A DNA stretch of 64,000 nt from Juglans regia (taxonomy: Eukaryota > Streptophyta > Magnoliopsida > Fagales > Juglandaceae): assembly GCF_001411555.2 (NCBI RefSeq), contig NC_049910.1, positions 30,661,150 through 30,725,149 on the forward strand, read 5' to 3'. Within the stretch, counting starts at the first letter, position 1, and every line of letters begins with the position of its first letter. Made by a program: the position numbers and the translations under genes. The notes beneath the pieces were generated by a model. It searched no databases, was not told the DNA's origin, and saw only the letters and a list, made by a program, of their open reading frames with translations. Of the stretch, positions 23,273 through 37,600 are shown piece after piece.

Positions 23273-23605
23273 GTTGGGGGTCTATAAAGTATATCAGATA
23301 TCATGATGGGGCTCCAAGTTTAGACTTGAAATAGACAAGCTGGTTCAACAAATATATATTAACAAGTCGATAGAATGATAATTATTAAACACTAAGTATT
23401 TTAAAGTAAAACGCCTCATTTGAAACCCCAATTATGGCAATATGATGTACATTATGGCCATCATTAATGAAATTAACTATGGCCATCGAATAATGAAATT
23501 AATTGAGAGCTTAATTTGTTGTATATCTCAAAAATAATTTTCTCTAAATTCTCAAGAGTTTGACAAAATTTATAAAGAAATCATCATTATGATCTAGTTT
23601 TAAGA
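23273..23605. other. intergenic, possible tail of the copia relic
   Basis: No coding sequence. It may include the decayed 3' LTR of the preceding copia fragment, but no matching 5' copy is visible. Confidence 0.3.
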
Positions 23606-24184
23606 GCACTCTCATTGGATAAGCCAAAGTTAAAGGACAGTTTTGATGAATGTAAGATAAATTTGATTTTTGACTATTCCATTCACATAAATCTTTATAT
23701 TGGAATAGCTATTTTTTCATTATATAGTAATAAAATAATATAAGATGAATTTTGTTTTGGTTATTCACATTAAATCTTTACATTAAATTATACATTTATT
23801 CATTATATAGTAATGAATAACTAATAATTTTAAAAATATTTAATTTTTTTAATTATTAATTTATTTAATTTTATCATATTTTATTATTCTACTTATTATA
23901 TGTTAATTAATAATCATGTTCTTATTAAATTAATATATCACTAAGTCAAATTAATATATTAATTGTGATAAAATATGTGATAGAAAGAAAGAGAGATAAA
24001 TAATTAATAAAATATGTATTTAATGTATGTATAGTAACCTTCAAATTTAAAAAAAATTTTGAAAGTCACTGTAACTAAATTTTAAATATTTGGAATTTGA
24101 CTGATCCAATGTGAGCATATTTTATTTTTTAATAACTAAATACTCATTAAATTTAACTTTTAACTAATCCAATAAAAATACTCT
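23606..24184. repeat. MITE-A copy 3 (best preserved ends)
   Basis: It starts AGAGCACTCTCATTGGATAA and ends CTAATCCAATAAAAATACTCT, giving clear terminal inverted repeats. The interior is 579 bases of the family's AT-rich sequence. No coding capacity. Confidence 0.65.
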
Positions 24185-24639
24185 AAAGTCCGAAATATTT
24201 ATTTCCAACATGATTCATGATTTTCTATTATAATATTATCTTTCTAACAGCCTTATCCACACTTTGCCTTTATGAGTCAGCTATATGATCGATCCTGGTT
24301 TACCACTTACCTTTTGCCTTTAAAGCAGTATTTTTGAGATCTATATTGATTTAAGGGTACGGCTACTCAGCCCCATATAATTGGCTTTGCTCCCTCAAAC
24401 TTATCAATTGCATTTTTTTTCCTTTTTCTTTCATATATTTTTTTAAACATATTTAAATATATATTTTTTTAAACATATTTAAATATATATTTTTTTAAAA
24501 TACACAAGTTTACTAATAGTTAATTCCTTAATCATTAAATAAAAAAAATTAAAAAAAATAAAATACTTTAACAGTAACTTTGAGGGGGCAAAATCATGGG
24601 ACCAAGTATCATTTTCCTTTATTTAACTACACTTCCATG

Positions 24640-25343
24640 TAGGGGTGGCAAATTGTGTTTTCGAATTGTATTTGGGTCATGTTAAGTTATAAGTATTCTA
24701 CTATATAGGTCAATCCGAACCCGAACCCGACCCATTAAGCTAAACGTGTCAAACTTTCAAATCATAACCTGACTCATTTAGATAACGAATCGTATCGTAT
24801 AACCCGTTTTGACTCATTAAATAATAAATTAGAAATAGGTCAACATGACACGACTCATTTAACTTGTTTAAAGTAAATAGGTTGAACTAACACACATAAC
24901 CCATTTGACCTGATTAACATAATTTCACATAAAAGTTAAAATCGATCTTTATTAGCAGGAACAATATCTTTAAAAAAAATTTCGACTATCTACTAACAAA
25001 AAAATATCAATATTTTTCAAATCTTAATATATAATAAAGTAATATTACAAATCCTACAATAACAAATATGAACATATATAAGTCCAGAATTACAATTTTA
25101 ATAATAAAAATACAAGTATATTGAGAAATACCAATATTACAACTCAATAATAATAAAATTGTAATTTTAAAAACGAATTGATTTCAGGTTAAGCAAGTTG
25201 ACTCATTATTGACCTGTTTATAAATTGTGTCTTAACGGGTCAACTCATTTTGACCCGAACCCTCTAACATCAAACATAAATATGCTAATTTCGTATTGTT
25301 TTCGTATTGGGCTCACAGGACATGTCAAATATTGTCATCCCTA
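24640..25343. mobile_element. non-autonomous hAT-like element, 704 bp
   Basis: The ends are TAGGGGTGGCAA and TTGTCATCCCTA (inverted TAGGGATGACAA). The flanks CTTCCATG (24632-24639) and CTTCGATG (25344-25351) are an 8-bp target duplication with one mismatch. The left segmental duplicate keeps the uninterrupted site (CTTTCATG at 10064-10071), so insertion followed the duplication. CCCGAACCCGA and GGGTCAA-type subterminal motifs are present. No transposase. Confidence 0.8.
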
Positions 25344-26284
25344 CTTCGATGCCATGAAAAGGAACCCAAAAGAGATAAATTAGGCTTTAGATCTCAAAAG
25401 CTGAAATATACATGAGTTGTACATATATAAGGAAAAATCTAATTATAAGCGATTATGCGCACTAATATGCGCACCCATTCAATATGATTGGTCAGAAAGT
25501 AGATTTAATTGAAAACAGTGCTAATTTGAATTTAGAATATGAAGACAATAACATTAATCCGCAGATTGGTACACAAACTTGCTTATACCTAGCAAAACTC
25601 CATATATAATGTGCATGCATGGTGTGGTGACATGTGTTCCTCTTAATTTATAACCAAACAAAGCACACAAAGAAGTGATTACATATAAAGGCTTTGGAGA
25701 TTTGGATTGAAGATTTTGCATGGTTCGTGATTAGAAACAGGATGTAAAGAAGAAAGCACACAAACTTGATAATACAGCTTTGGACCCCTCTTTCCCACTA
25801 GCACTAGAAATGGCGATTGGTCCTTTGTTCTTTTAATTCTGCTTTATAACTACTGTTCAGCAATCCATGTGTTCCACAAAAGCATGCAAAATATATGATC
25901 AATCTGTGTTGCACGCCACAAAGAATAATGTCTCACCAAAACAAGTACAGTATAAGAAAATAAAAAGTTGTATTTTCTTTTTCTATATCTACATGATTCT
26001 TAATTATATGAATAGTCCTTTTCACTTTTAAATGCAATAAGAGACTAGGCTTCTTTTTTCTTTTTCTTCAAATTTCCAAATCTTGCTTGTGTGTGTGTGT
26101 ATATATATATATATGTATATACATATATATCTGTCTTTGCTTTTTCATGGAGGTGTACATCATGTTATTGTTGAAGAATTGTCAACTCAACTTGGGCAAG
26201 GCATCTCTATTCTTAAATACTCATGTCTCTTATATACTATTAAGATAAAAAAATTACCCACCTAAAATATGATAACTTAATAAC

Positions 26285-26495
26285 AAAATGTTTGTCTATA
26301 CAGAGATCTTGCAATAATAAACTTAGGACTTATATACTGATGATCATGTCGTTTGATGTGAAACGTTAGATTATAAAACACTTTTTATTATAAAATAGAT
26401 GATCTAACGTTTCGCATTAAGTCATGCCAGTTTATATATTCACTTTTATAAAATCTCTTTCTAGACCTAAGACTTGATCTCTTAATAGTATTTCT
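26285..26495. repeat. MITE-C copy in the right duplicate
   Basis: It contains GATGTGAAACGTTAGATTAT and, after a TTTTTATTATAAAATAGATG centre, the inverted partner ATCTAACGTTTCGCATTAAG, so it can form a long hairpin. It corresponds in position to 10655-10835. Confidence 0.6.
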
Positions 26496-28050
26496 TCCTT
26501 TTCAAAGTGGAAATCATTGTTCAACCTGTTATAAATTAAAATTATTCTTGTCTGACGTACTCATGATATAAATAAATAATCAAATGATAGGTAAAAGACA
26601 TGAATATTATTTTCACACTAACTAGTACTTATACCTAACTAAAAGCTTGTATATAATTTAATAAAAGTGTGTTCTTCTTTTTGAAAGTGAGAATTCACTA
26701 TTCAACCTTTTTACATGTAGCCTAAAATATTATTCTTATCAGACGTGCATATATAGGATAAATAGGTACGTAAGACATTCAACAGCTAGCCAACTGATCC
26801 ATTAGTTCTAATTGCCTTTTTTCTTTGCACTCACTGCATGTAGATCAAGTAATAAACATTCATGCAAATTACAACCAAAAGTACTTATTATAAGTGGCTT
26901 GAGATTAAAGCTGAGATCATCAGTAGGGCCGACCTCATGCGCCCCAAATCCCACCTCTTAACTTTAAACTCAAAATCATTCGAATCCCAACCCCACATCT
27001 TCATTTGATTTGAGCTTTTTTCATAGCTTATATTTTTGTGTTATTTATTAACAAACTTAATGTATATTCAAATTATACATCATGTTCTTCTACCTCCTAG
27101 CTAGCTAGCTTATAGAAAGTAATAATAGGAATCTAATTAAATGCATATATGCTATCTCTTTATTTTATTTCATTTAAAATCACGTGTTAATAGAGGCAAA
27201 AAGAGCTAGAGTTTATTTATTTTTATTACTGGTAGTACGTTAGACCACCATGCCTTGTAATTTATTATATTAAAGAACTTTAAACTTAATTATAACCAGC
27301 CTAGGATCCCAATTAATGCACGTATCTCCAAGCTGTAGTCGCCACTTCATGAACTTAAAACCATTCTTTGGGATTGCCCAGAAACAGTGAACGGCCGGTC
27401 TCAAATAGTACTTATAAATTGTATCATGTGTACTAAAAAACTGCTTAAAATTAACCTTTCTCCAGTTAAAAACTGATCATTATAAATGCTAGACATTGCT
27501 GCACATGATTCATATGCGTGAGAAAATGTACACTTCAATTAAGCTTAATTTAATTAATTATGGAAGGAAGGAAGGTTTATGGCTTTGACAGTTGACTAGC
27601 ATTTGATTCTTAGTTTTATATATACAGAAGACTCATGAGCTAGCCAGCCAGCCAGCCAGCCTACCTTGTTCGTTCATGTTAATGGTGGGACACGCAGATA
27701 ATTAATAGTACTACTATACTGCTGCCTTGTCCCCCAATATATGCATGCAGATTGTTAATTTATTATTAATTATGTTCGCTAATTGTAACTAATTAGCATG
27801 CCTTATTTTTGCCTAACCTCGCTCGATCGATCCACTTCGATCGGGCAGAGTAGTACTCCTGCATCATCATTGCAAAAGGAAATTTGAAAATTAAGAAAAT
27901 ATATATATATACATACAAAGATCATTATATATATTAAGTTGCTGATCGATCAGTTCTCGTTGTTAAATACTCTAGTGTTTAATTATAAGGCATTAGTACC
28001 AGAGTTCAAAATTGATCATCTATAGCTTGCGTGCAGTAAAACATATACAT

Positions 28051-28250
28051 GCCGGTTTGAATAGTGAGATGAGATGATTTTAGATGAAAATTAAAAGTTA
28101 AATAAAATAATATTATTAGAATATTTATTATTATTATTATTATTATTTTTAAATTTGAAAAAGTTAAATTTTTTATTATATAATTTTATATAAAATTTTA
28201 AAAAAATTATAATAAGAAAGTGAAATGAGATAAAGATAAATAATCTAGCC
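28051..28250 (+). repeat. MITE-B copy
   Basis: It starts CCGGTTTGAATAGTGAGATG and contains TAAATAAAATAATATTATTA, TTGAAAAAGTTAAATTTTT and AAATTATAATAAGAAAGTG, ending near AATCTAGCC. Standard family layout. Confidence 0.65.
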
Positions 28251-28789
28251 AACAGCTCCCCGGGCTTGACGTAAGCTGTTCTTCGATTCGAAGAAAGTTC
28301 AGAAGGTGGACGGCCTTTATCGTGTAATTATTCTATTATTATCCTCCTAAAAGGACCAAAAGCAAAAAGATAAGAATTCAACCAACTGATCATGTGACAA
28401 AAAGCTTAGTGGATCCTAGCTAGCTAGCTATTATAATAACTATTATGTTACATTATATTTTATATATATATATATATATATCTTACATATTTAGCATATT
28501 TATCATGGATGCTAAACTTTAGTAATCTATTGAATATATATATATATACACACACACACACAAGTTACATATTGATCATGATATATCATGTGTTTATGGA
28601 ATAAGTTAAGGACGAGATCAGTGGTGATGATCTAGCTAACAAGTAAATTATGATCTTTCAAGTATATGCATGAAAGATGAATACATGAGTATATATTTTC
28701 TGAAAGAAACGTATTATATATTGGCCATTAATGTGTGTATGTACATCGATCATGCAATATGGATGTGATCAACAATCCATTTCTGATGC

Positions 28790-28825
<36 letters not shown>

Positions 28826-29045
28826 AGGACATGACTAATAATTAAATGTGGCGAGTACTGGTGGCTGCAGCTAGCCTAGCTTGAATATTTCGAATGACAA
28901 CGCATGCAGATCAGTCAAGCTGATCGATCAGGAATCATACAAAGGCAGTACTATATAACTACCATGCACCTAATTTCATTGCTTGGCTCCACATCGTTTT
29001 CATCAATATATATCGCTTTAACCACTAATCATATTGTTGTATAAT

Positions 29046-29324
29046 AGGTTTTTGGAGCAGAATAAGTCTTTTTACAATTTCCCAACGTGCAATATTAATG
29101 TCTTTTAGTGATGATGGAATCGATGCTTATAATGCGTGTACATGACATTGAACTGGGTTATGATATTAATTGATATATAGGCCAGGACGTTCAAACAGGT
29201 CATGGCATGTTGCTTCGTACCACTTTCTGATCATCAATATATATGCCGATCGAAAGATCAGGAAAGAAAAATATAAAGGAATTCATGACAAAGTACTATA
29301 TATAATACGGCATAGAATATATAT

Positions 29325-29362
<38 letters not shown>

Positions 29363-30400
29363 TTGATTCTTTCAGAAAGATCTGATCATATCTCATAGCT
29401 AGAAAACATGATCTAATTATCTCCTGAAAAGGAGCTTCAGGCCGCCGGGTGATCGATGATGTTATAATTTATACTGAATACATTATTCGGGGAAATATTT
29501 GATGATCTGGTTAGGTCATAATTAAATTAAAATACGTACGAGTAAAGGTAGCCCATATATATATATATAGTTTGTTATTATATATGACGCGTGAAATATT
29601 CTTTATTCCCAAAAAACGACAAAAAATTAAAGAAAAAGATGTACGTGTTGTATTATTATTAGTTTGCTATACCTACATTATCATATATATGCAGTCCAGA
29701 AAATGCGAAGGGTAACGCCAAATTAAAGATTATAATCTAATGCATAGGGCTCGAGACCTCACGAGATCAGTCAGTATGGCAAATAAAGAATCCAAGAAAG
29801 ATAATGATCGATAGACACAAAATAATGCAGCGAGCTAGCTAGCTAGAGCGAATCAAGAGATCTTTAAAACGTACATGTTAATTATTAATTTATTAAGTGA
29901 TATTATTGTCAATTTGAGAGAGACATAGAGATCAGAGGTACTATTGAAGTCCAACAAATCCAGCTCGGCCGGGATGAGCTAGTAGCTTCTATATAGTGCG
30001 ATGAGAACTAAATCTGTGAATGATCATGATCATGATCATCATGTATATATAGCTCATTAATCAGCAGAAAACCCAGTTTCTTCGACAGGCTTATTCAGTA
30101 GTGGGATGAAATTATCGATCTACAGGCTGCAAAGAGAGCCAACAAACCTAGCTAGCTAGCGTACATGATAATGCATATTTAATTTATAATAGCATCGTTT
30201 TAATAATTAATTAAAAAAAAAAAAAAAAGCAGACATGAAACGACATTTTGTAAAGTAATCTCACATCACAGCAAGTAAACAAACCAAAAGGAAAAGAAAA
30301 AGAAAAGGGAACAGAAATAAAAATTAAAAAAAAAAGGGGAATTAATGGATCCTGATCGTAGTCATACATGGAAATGGGTTAACCCTCCCATGCTATTGAC
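29046..30400. other. intergenic, upstream of the ABC transporter gene
   Basis: AT-rich with (TA)n at 29328-29360 and a (GATCAT)n-like tract near 30020-30040. Apart from simple repeats nothing was recognised. Confidence 0.4.
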
Positions 30401-30524
30401 AGTAACAACCACCAAAACAAAAAGACTATATATCTTTAACATGAGCCCCACATGCATAATATTGCTTATGATGTAAAGGTTGCTTCATGGAAAGTGGAAA
30501 CACCAGCCAACCCCTACACATTAA

Positions 30525-30530
30525 TATAAA
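30525..30530 (+). promoter_or_regulatory. candidate TATA box of the ABCB gene
   Basis: TATAAA within TTAATATAAAGACC stands about 155 bases before the start codon, a usual distance given a short 5' UTR. It was chosen by position and consensus only. Confidence 0.4.
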
Positions 30531-30682
30531 GACCATCTCTCTGAGCAAGTCAAGTCTGGAATGCACAAGCTTCTGTATTTTTCTCTTGCAAATAGAGTAC
30601 TCAAGCCTTCCTAATTACATTAAACTAGCTAGCATCTCTGAGTATTGCTTTTTTTTTTTTTTTGGACTGAAGGTTTTAAGCA

Positions 30683-33600
30683 ATGAGTTCTCCAGAGAAG
30701 AATGAGTTAGGGAAAGGAGTAATGAGAAGGAAGGAAAAAGTTTCCGTAGCCGTGCTTTTCAGGTATGCTGATTGGGTTGACATTTTGTTGATGTTTTTGG
30801 GTACGATTGGTGCTATTGGGGATGGCATGTCTACAAACTGCTTGCTCGTCTTCGCTAGCCGTATCATGAACAGCTTGGGTTATGGAAAGACACAACAAAA
30901 TCGTGGGAAGTTCATGGATGAGGTTGAAATGGTAAGTAGGTCAACAATCAGCGCAATCTTCTGATCTCTTTCTGTCTCTCTGTCTCTCTAACAGCTGACC
31001 ATCATTTCCTCTTTTGGGTTTTGTTAACAGTGCAGTTTATACTTCGTGTACTTGGGATTAGCAGTAATGGTGGTGGCTTTTATGGGTAATTTCAAAACAT
31101 CTCTCCCTCAGTACTCCCCACCCCCTTCATTTGCAATTTGCTTTCAGAGTACAATGCATAAGTGTTTGGTATGTTTATCTCAAATTAAATCTGTCCACTT
31201 GTCAACAAGGTCTCTCAATTTAAGTTTGTAGGGGAATAAGGAGACATCATCATCATATATAGTTACAAGACTGAAAAAAAAAAGACGTGGTCATTTTCTG
31301 AAACCCTAGAACGCCCCAGTCTGGAAAAAGGGAGACGAATAATCGTTTAAATATAATATTGCCATCTTAAACACAAGGATCAAGACTTGAATTTCTTTGG
31401 GGAATCGTTCAAAACCCTTGCATAATTTGAGAGATAGATCAAGATGGCTTCTAGATTAACTGAGAAATTATGTCTGCAGAAGGTTATTGTTGGAGTAAAA
31501 CAAGTGAGCGACAGGTGCTGAAAATTCGTTACAAGTATTTGGAAGCTGTTCTCAGACAAGAAGTTGGGTTTTTTGATTCACAAGAAGCAACTACTTCAGA
31601 GATCATCAATAGCATATCAAAAGATACTTCTCTCATACAAGAAGTTCTTAGTGAAAAGGTAAAAATTCTCCTTAAATATGAAGCTTTTCTTAATTATAAA
31701 GAACTGATGATCACATGATATGTAGATCTACTTTCTTAAAAAAAAAGATGTGATCCAACTTTTTCTTGTATCCTTTAGAACTTATACGAACTTTTGAAGG
31801 AAATTATCTGATTATTAGTACATGACTGACCTGCACTTTTTTTTTTCTTCTTCTTCTTCTTATAACTTTTTGCTTTTTATGTATCTTTCAACATCTATAT
31901 GACCAAGATCTACCTGTCAATGTGTTGTTTTCTCAATCCAAAATCAATTGTAAGGAAAAATAAATAACTTGTTTCACCATTAATATTCTCTCTTTTTTTT
32001 TTTTTCTGTTTGTAATTTTGATTTCAGGTGCCCATATTTTTGATGCACTCGTCAGTGTTCTTGTCAGGCCTTGGATTCGCCACTTACTTCTCTTGGAGGC
32101 TGTCTTTAGTAGCTTTCCCAACTTTACTCTTGCTTATTATACCGGGACTGATCTATGGAAAATATCTTCTCTATTTGTCCAAGAAGTCTTACAAGGAATA
32201 CAGTAAAGCAAACACCATTATTGAGCAGGCTCTAAGCTCCATTAAAACAGTTTATTCATTCACTGCTGAAAGGATAATTGTTGAAAAATATTCGTCAACA
32301 TTGGATAAAACCACAAGGCTGGGAATCAAGCAAGGCATTGCGAAAGGACTTGCCATTGGAAGTACAGGTCTTTCTTTCTCAATATGGGCTTTCCTAGCTT
32401 GGTATGGAAGTCATTTGGTTATGTACAAAGGTGAAAGTGGAGGAAGGATCTATGCGGCTGGAATTTCCTTCATATTAAGTGGACTGTACGTATGAGTATT
32501 CCAGTACTTGCTAGCTTCAGTTTTTCCATTACATCGATCTTTCATGAATTAAACATATTGTTAATTTCTGGTTTCTCTGAGCTACGGTCTAGTACTATAA
32601 ATTTTTGCACATCCTGTTCAACCCATTATAATAAATTAGGGAGAAGTACTTATACGTACATTACAGGCTCATTAATTGAGCCATATTGCATGAGGCATAT
32701 GCCTAACATTATTAGCTAGAACTTGACTTTTCAGCATTTTCAGCAGTATGAGTACCTAATTTGTTGTCAATGGTCTTAATTTGGATGGCTTTCCCTCCCC
32801 CACACACAAAGCATGGAAGATGAGTTCACAGATTTAATCCCGGCCCCCACACAAAAAGCCACATTTTTTTCTTAATTAATTAGTTTATATATTGCGAAAG
32901 GCCTGTGACCTGGTTGGCATGTATAACCCCCTGCCTCCAAAATGGAGGTATGAAGTTCGAAACCCTCTTCCCCCGAATAAAAAAAAAGTTATATATATTC
33001 ATGTTCACCTTAAGTTAAGAAGCTGGATTTTCTGTGTAGAAGCTCCTGATCATGAGTCTTATCTAACAAGAGAATGCCCAATTTCTAGGGGAAATTAAAG
33101 ATACCAAACTTATGAAACTATCAGGAGATGATCAGTGCCTGAAATAATTAATTGCTTGCACTTATCAGCATCTTATAACAACATTGTAATAATAGATCTA
33201 ACTAAATCAACAATGTATACATTTCAAGACAAGCTGTGATCAAATGATGATGAGACGCACGGAGAAGAAAACCACGCACAGTGAAACTGTGAAAGAGAAG
33301 ATCTTTTCTTTCATGGGCAAACCATGGCGCACTAGTCTATTGCACATATACAAGTACCATTCCCATCACTTTCTCCAACAACCACTATTAGTTTTACATG
33401 CATTATCCAGATTAAGTTTTAAACAAAATTCACAATTTTGTACAAATTTCAATGAATAGTGATTATAAGAATATTGACGTTTCTTTCGCTACTTAAACAT
33501 ATATAATATTTCCCACAAATTGACAAAGTGTGTTTGTTTTTTCCAATATAAGTGTAGCATGCCACTTGTTAGAGATAATATTATCTAATCAAATCAGAAG

Positions 33601-34617
33601 ACTTGATTTTTATAATCACCGTATATTTACCTAGCTTGTCAAGGGAATATCACTTGATTTCAAGATTTTTAGTACTTCATCTCATCTCTATGTATTGTGA
33701 TCAATTCGATGAAAGCTATTTGCGAATCATGTGCATGGTAAATGTAATGCAGATCTCTTGGCATGGCACTTCCAGATTTGAAGTACTTCACAGAAGCCTC
33801 AGTAGCTGCTACACGAATATTTGATAGGATCAATCGGGTACCTTTAATTGACGGTGAAAATACAAATGGAGTTGTATTGGAGAAAATTAGAGGAGAGCTA
33901 GAATTCGAGCATGTCAAATTCACATACCCTTCTCGTCCAGATTCAGTTGTTCTCAAAGATTTCAATCTTAAAGTTGAAGCTGGGAAAACTGTTGCTCTTG
34001 TTGGCGCCAGCGGAAGTGGCAAATCCACAGCAATTGCATTAGTGCAAAGGTTTTATGATGCAGATGAGGGAGAAGTGCGACTTGATGGGGTGGATATAAA
34101 GTCACTACAGTTGAAATGGATAAGAGGGAAAATGGGGCTTGTTAGTCAAGAACATGCACTCTTCGGGACATCAATAAAGGAAAACATAATGTTTGGGAAG
34201 CTTGATGCTACCATGGAAGAAGTCACGGCTGCAGCCATGGCTGCAAATGCTCATAACTTCATTAGGCAGCTTCCTGAAGGATATGAGACCAAGGTGGGTT
34301 ATGTTATGAAAAATATCATAATATATATGCTTATTTTTTAAGTTCAAATCATTTTTAAGTACTGATTAAGAATGTCTTTATCTGGAGTTTGCTATTGATA
34401 TGTTTGCAGTACCTAAAATAATTAATAACAATTAGGACTTTATATTTTTGGGGTGGGGGGATAAATGGTAAGATATAGTTGCTAGTCATGACCTTCATCT
34501 CATATAGGGACTTTGAATCTGGTCTTATATATTAGATAGGGAAGTTTTAAGCAACTGTGCTCTTTGATACATAAAGCTCTGCTTAGTGCTTTTAATGATC
34601 TTTTAGTATCATATATG

Positions 34618-34657
<40 letters not shown>

Positions 34658-37600
34658 ATATTAGGATATATGGTAGTACTCACATCTGCATATATAGTCA
34701 CAAAAGAACTAGCAATAAATAGGACTACTCCCCCATTATTTCAATCTAGTATATTTTTCTGATTTGGGGATACTGCGTCTGCCCCATTAATCTATGTTAA
34801 TCTATATGAGCCGTGCAATCTATAAACCTCACACTCTCATGTATATCTATTTAAAAATATATTATTTTATTTTTTTATCTTATTTTACTTACAAACATGT
34901 TTAGAATCATTTTCATTACGTAGATAAAATAATAAAATATATATTTTTAAATGAGTGTGAAGTTTATATCTAAAATTTTTCAATCCATATTCATCTGATC
35001 ATGTATAACTCAATTTCATTCCACCTAGAATACAATCAATGTCAGAACTAGAACATGCGCGCACGCCTTTAAAAACTGTCATGATTATATTCAATATTCT
35101 TAAACAAGTTAATATATTCACCTGTTTCTAGATCTCTCAAAGACTTGATGTCAAAATCAAATTGCGTTCATGCAGTGTTCTCACATGTCATAAAATAAAG
35201 TAGACTGTCATGATTGCATTTGATCTAATTCTTCCTACAGCTAGCGCAAACTAAATATATAATGACTTAGCAAGTTCGGAGATAAATGCCATCACATTCA
35301 TCCAATCAAACCTAATCTAGGATGTTCTAATATATATTGATCAATATCTATTTAGATAGTTTCAACAATTCACTTTCTCAATATTCATATATAATATTTC
35401 AACTACATTCACAAATTAAGGAGGTTAGACTAGCTAGGCTAGGTTGCATGAATTTTCATATTCTCATTTACTCATCAATATTGTCTTTTCAGAGTGTGAT
35501 ATCCCAAATGATAAGAATAAATATAGGTGATGTATCAGATCTTATATTGTTTGGAAAGAAGAAATCTTGCTATTTATACTATTTCAATAGAGCTCCAATT
35601 GTATCATTGACTAATCATTTTAAAATATAGATTATGTAGTTTGGCCTTTCATTGAAACCTTATATGGAGAGAATACATGAATCCTACAAATAATAATTTG
35701 TTAATCAAATTGTACTACTGTATTCTTAATTAAATGGAGCAGGTTGGTGAAAGAGGAGCTTTATTATCAGGTGGACAGAAGCAGCGCATTGCTATTGCCA
35801 GAGCCATCATCAAGAACCCTGCCATTCTCCTGCTTGATGAAGCAACAAGTGCTCTTGACTCCGAATCAGAATCATTGGTCCAAAATGCACTTGATCAAGC
35901 TTCTATGGGAAGAACCACCCTGGTAATTAATGATCCATCATCATCTACTTTCAATAATATTCATGACGATCATGTGGCTGGCTTTTAGAATCTTACCTCC
36001 TCGATCTTTTTGGTTTTTCATTTGATCATGATAGCTAAAGTCAAATAATTAAAAGATATGCATTGTTACTCTCCCTCTTATCATTTTCAGCCACACTAAT
36101 AATTGATACGACATTTTTTAAGTGTTCACGCCTTACATGATTTATATATATGCAGTAACTCGCTCGTACGTGTTGATTACAATGATCTGCAGGTGGTTGC
36201 CCACAAACTCTCTACAGTTCGAAATGCAGACCTCATTGCTGTCTTTGGTGGGGGTTGCATAATTGAAATAGGTTCCCATAACGACCTCATCAATCGACAA
36301 AATGGTCACTATGCGAAACTGGCAAAACTACAGAGACAGTTCAGTTGCGATGACCAAGAACAAAGCTCTGAAGTTCGTGTTTCTTCAGTAACAAGAAGCA
36401 GCGCTGGTCGGCTTAGCACCGCCAGATCAAGCCCGTCACTGTTCCCAAAATCACCACTGAGCGTCGATGACCCTCCTCCCATATCTCACCCCCCACCTTC
36501 CTTTTTCCGACTTCTCTCTTTGAATGCTCCAGAATGGAAGCATGGTCTTATTGGAAGTCTTTCAGCTATAGCTTTCGGGGCCGTCCAACCTGTCTATGCC
36601 CTGACCATAGGAGGCATGATAGCGGCATTCTTCGCACAAAGCCACGAAGAAATGCGTGCCAGAATCCGTACATATTCCCTAATTCTCTCTTCACTTACCT
36701 TGGTTTCTCTCTCAATGAACCTCTTGCAGCACTATAATTTCGCTTACATGGGAGAGAAGCTGACAAAGAGAATCCGATTGAGAATGCTCGAGAAGATATT
36801 GAGTTTTGAAACAGCTTGGTTTGATGAAGAGCAGAACACTAGCGGGGCCTTATGTTCGAGATTAAGCAACGAGGCTTCCATGGTTAAATCTCTTGTCGCA
36901 GACAGAGTTTCTCTAATAGTCCAGACCCCTTCCGCCGTATCCATTGCAATGATCATGGGGCTAGTTGTGGCTTGGAGGCTAGCACTCGTCATGATTGCAG
37001 TTCAACCTCTCACAATTCTATGCTTTTATACGCGTAAAGTTTTACTCTCCAGCATCTCAACTAACTTTGTCAAGGCACAAAACCAAAGTACTCAAATTGC
37101 CGTGGAAGCAGTCTACAATCATAGAATTGTGACTTCGTTTGGAAGCGTGGGGAAGGTTCTTCAATTGTTCGAAGAAGCTCAAGAGGAGCCCAGGAAGGAA
37201 GCCCAGAAGAAGTCATGGCTAGCTGGGATTGGCATAGGGTCTGCTCAGTGCTTGACATTCATGTCATGGGCTCTGGATTTTTGGTATGGAGGTACACTTG
37301 TGGAAAAGGGAGTCATATCTGCGGGGGACGTGTTCAAGACATTTTTCATATTGGTGAGCACCGGAAAGGTCATAGCAGAAGCAGGGAGCATGACTTCTGA
37401 CTTAGCAAAGGGTGCTGCTGCGGTTGCATCCGTCTTCAAGATTCTTGACCGCCAGTCTCTCATTCAAGGGTCCTATATTAATGTAAGTTTCATCTTCAAA
37501 CTCTTGTCACTTTCTTTATCAGTCGATACATCTGTCTTAAAAGTACTGTTGCAGAAAATCCATGTTAAGTTAACTAATTAACTTCTGCATTTTTCATGTA

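Larger units (their letters stand above)
24290..29045. repeat. segmental duplication, right copy
   Basis: It is collinear with the left copy (9.7-11.56 and 18.5-19.87 kb) over many anchors but lacks the roughly 7 kb that separate the two left parts. It has its own additions: a hAT-like element at 24640-25343, a MITE-B copy at 28051-28250 and several TA and CTAG microsatellites. The most similar part is 25700-26035. No gene is recognisable. Confidence 0.72.

Noticed and set aside
32488..32490. Exon 4 donor at TAC|GTATGA of the ABCB gene
   Set aside because: It would break the frame into exon 5; the donor CT|GTACGT two codons earlier restores the conserved SGLSLG junction.
33244..33459. Extra coding exon in ABCB intron 4
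   Set aside because: The frame has no similarity to the ABCB membrane domain, and exons 4 and 5 already join in frame with an expected SGL-SLG sequence.
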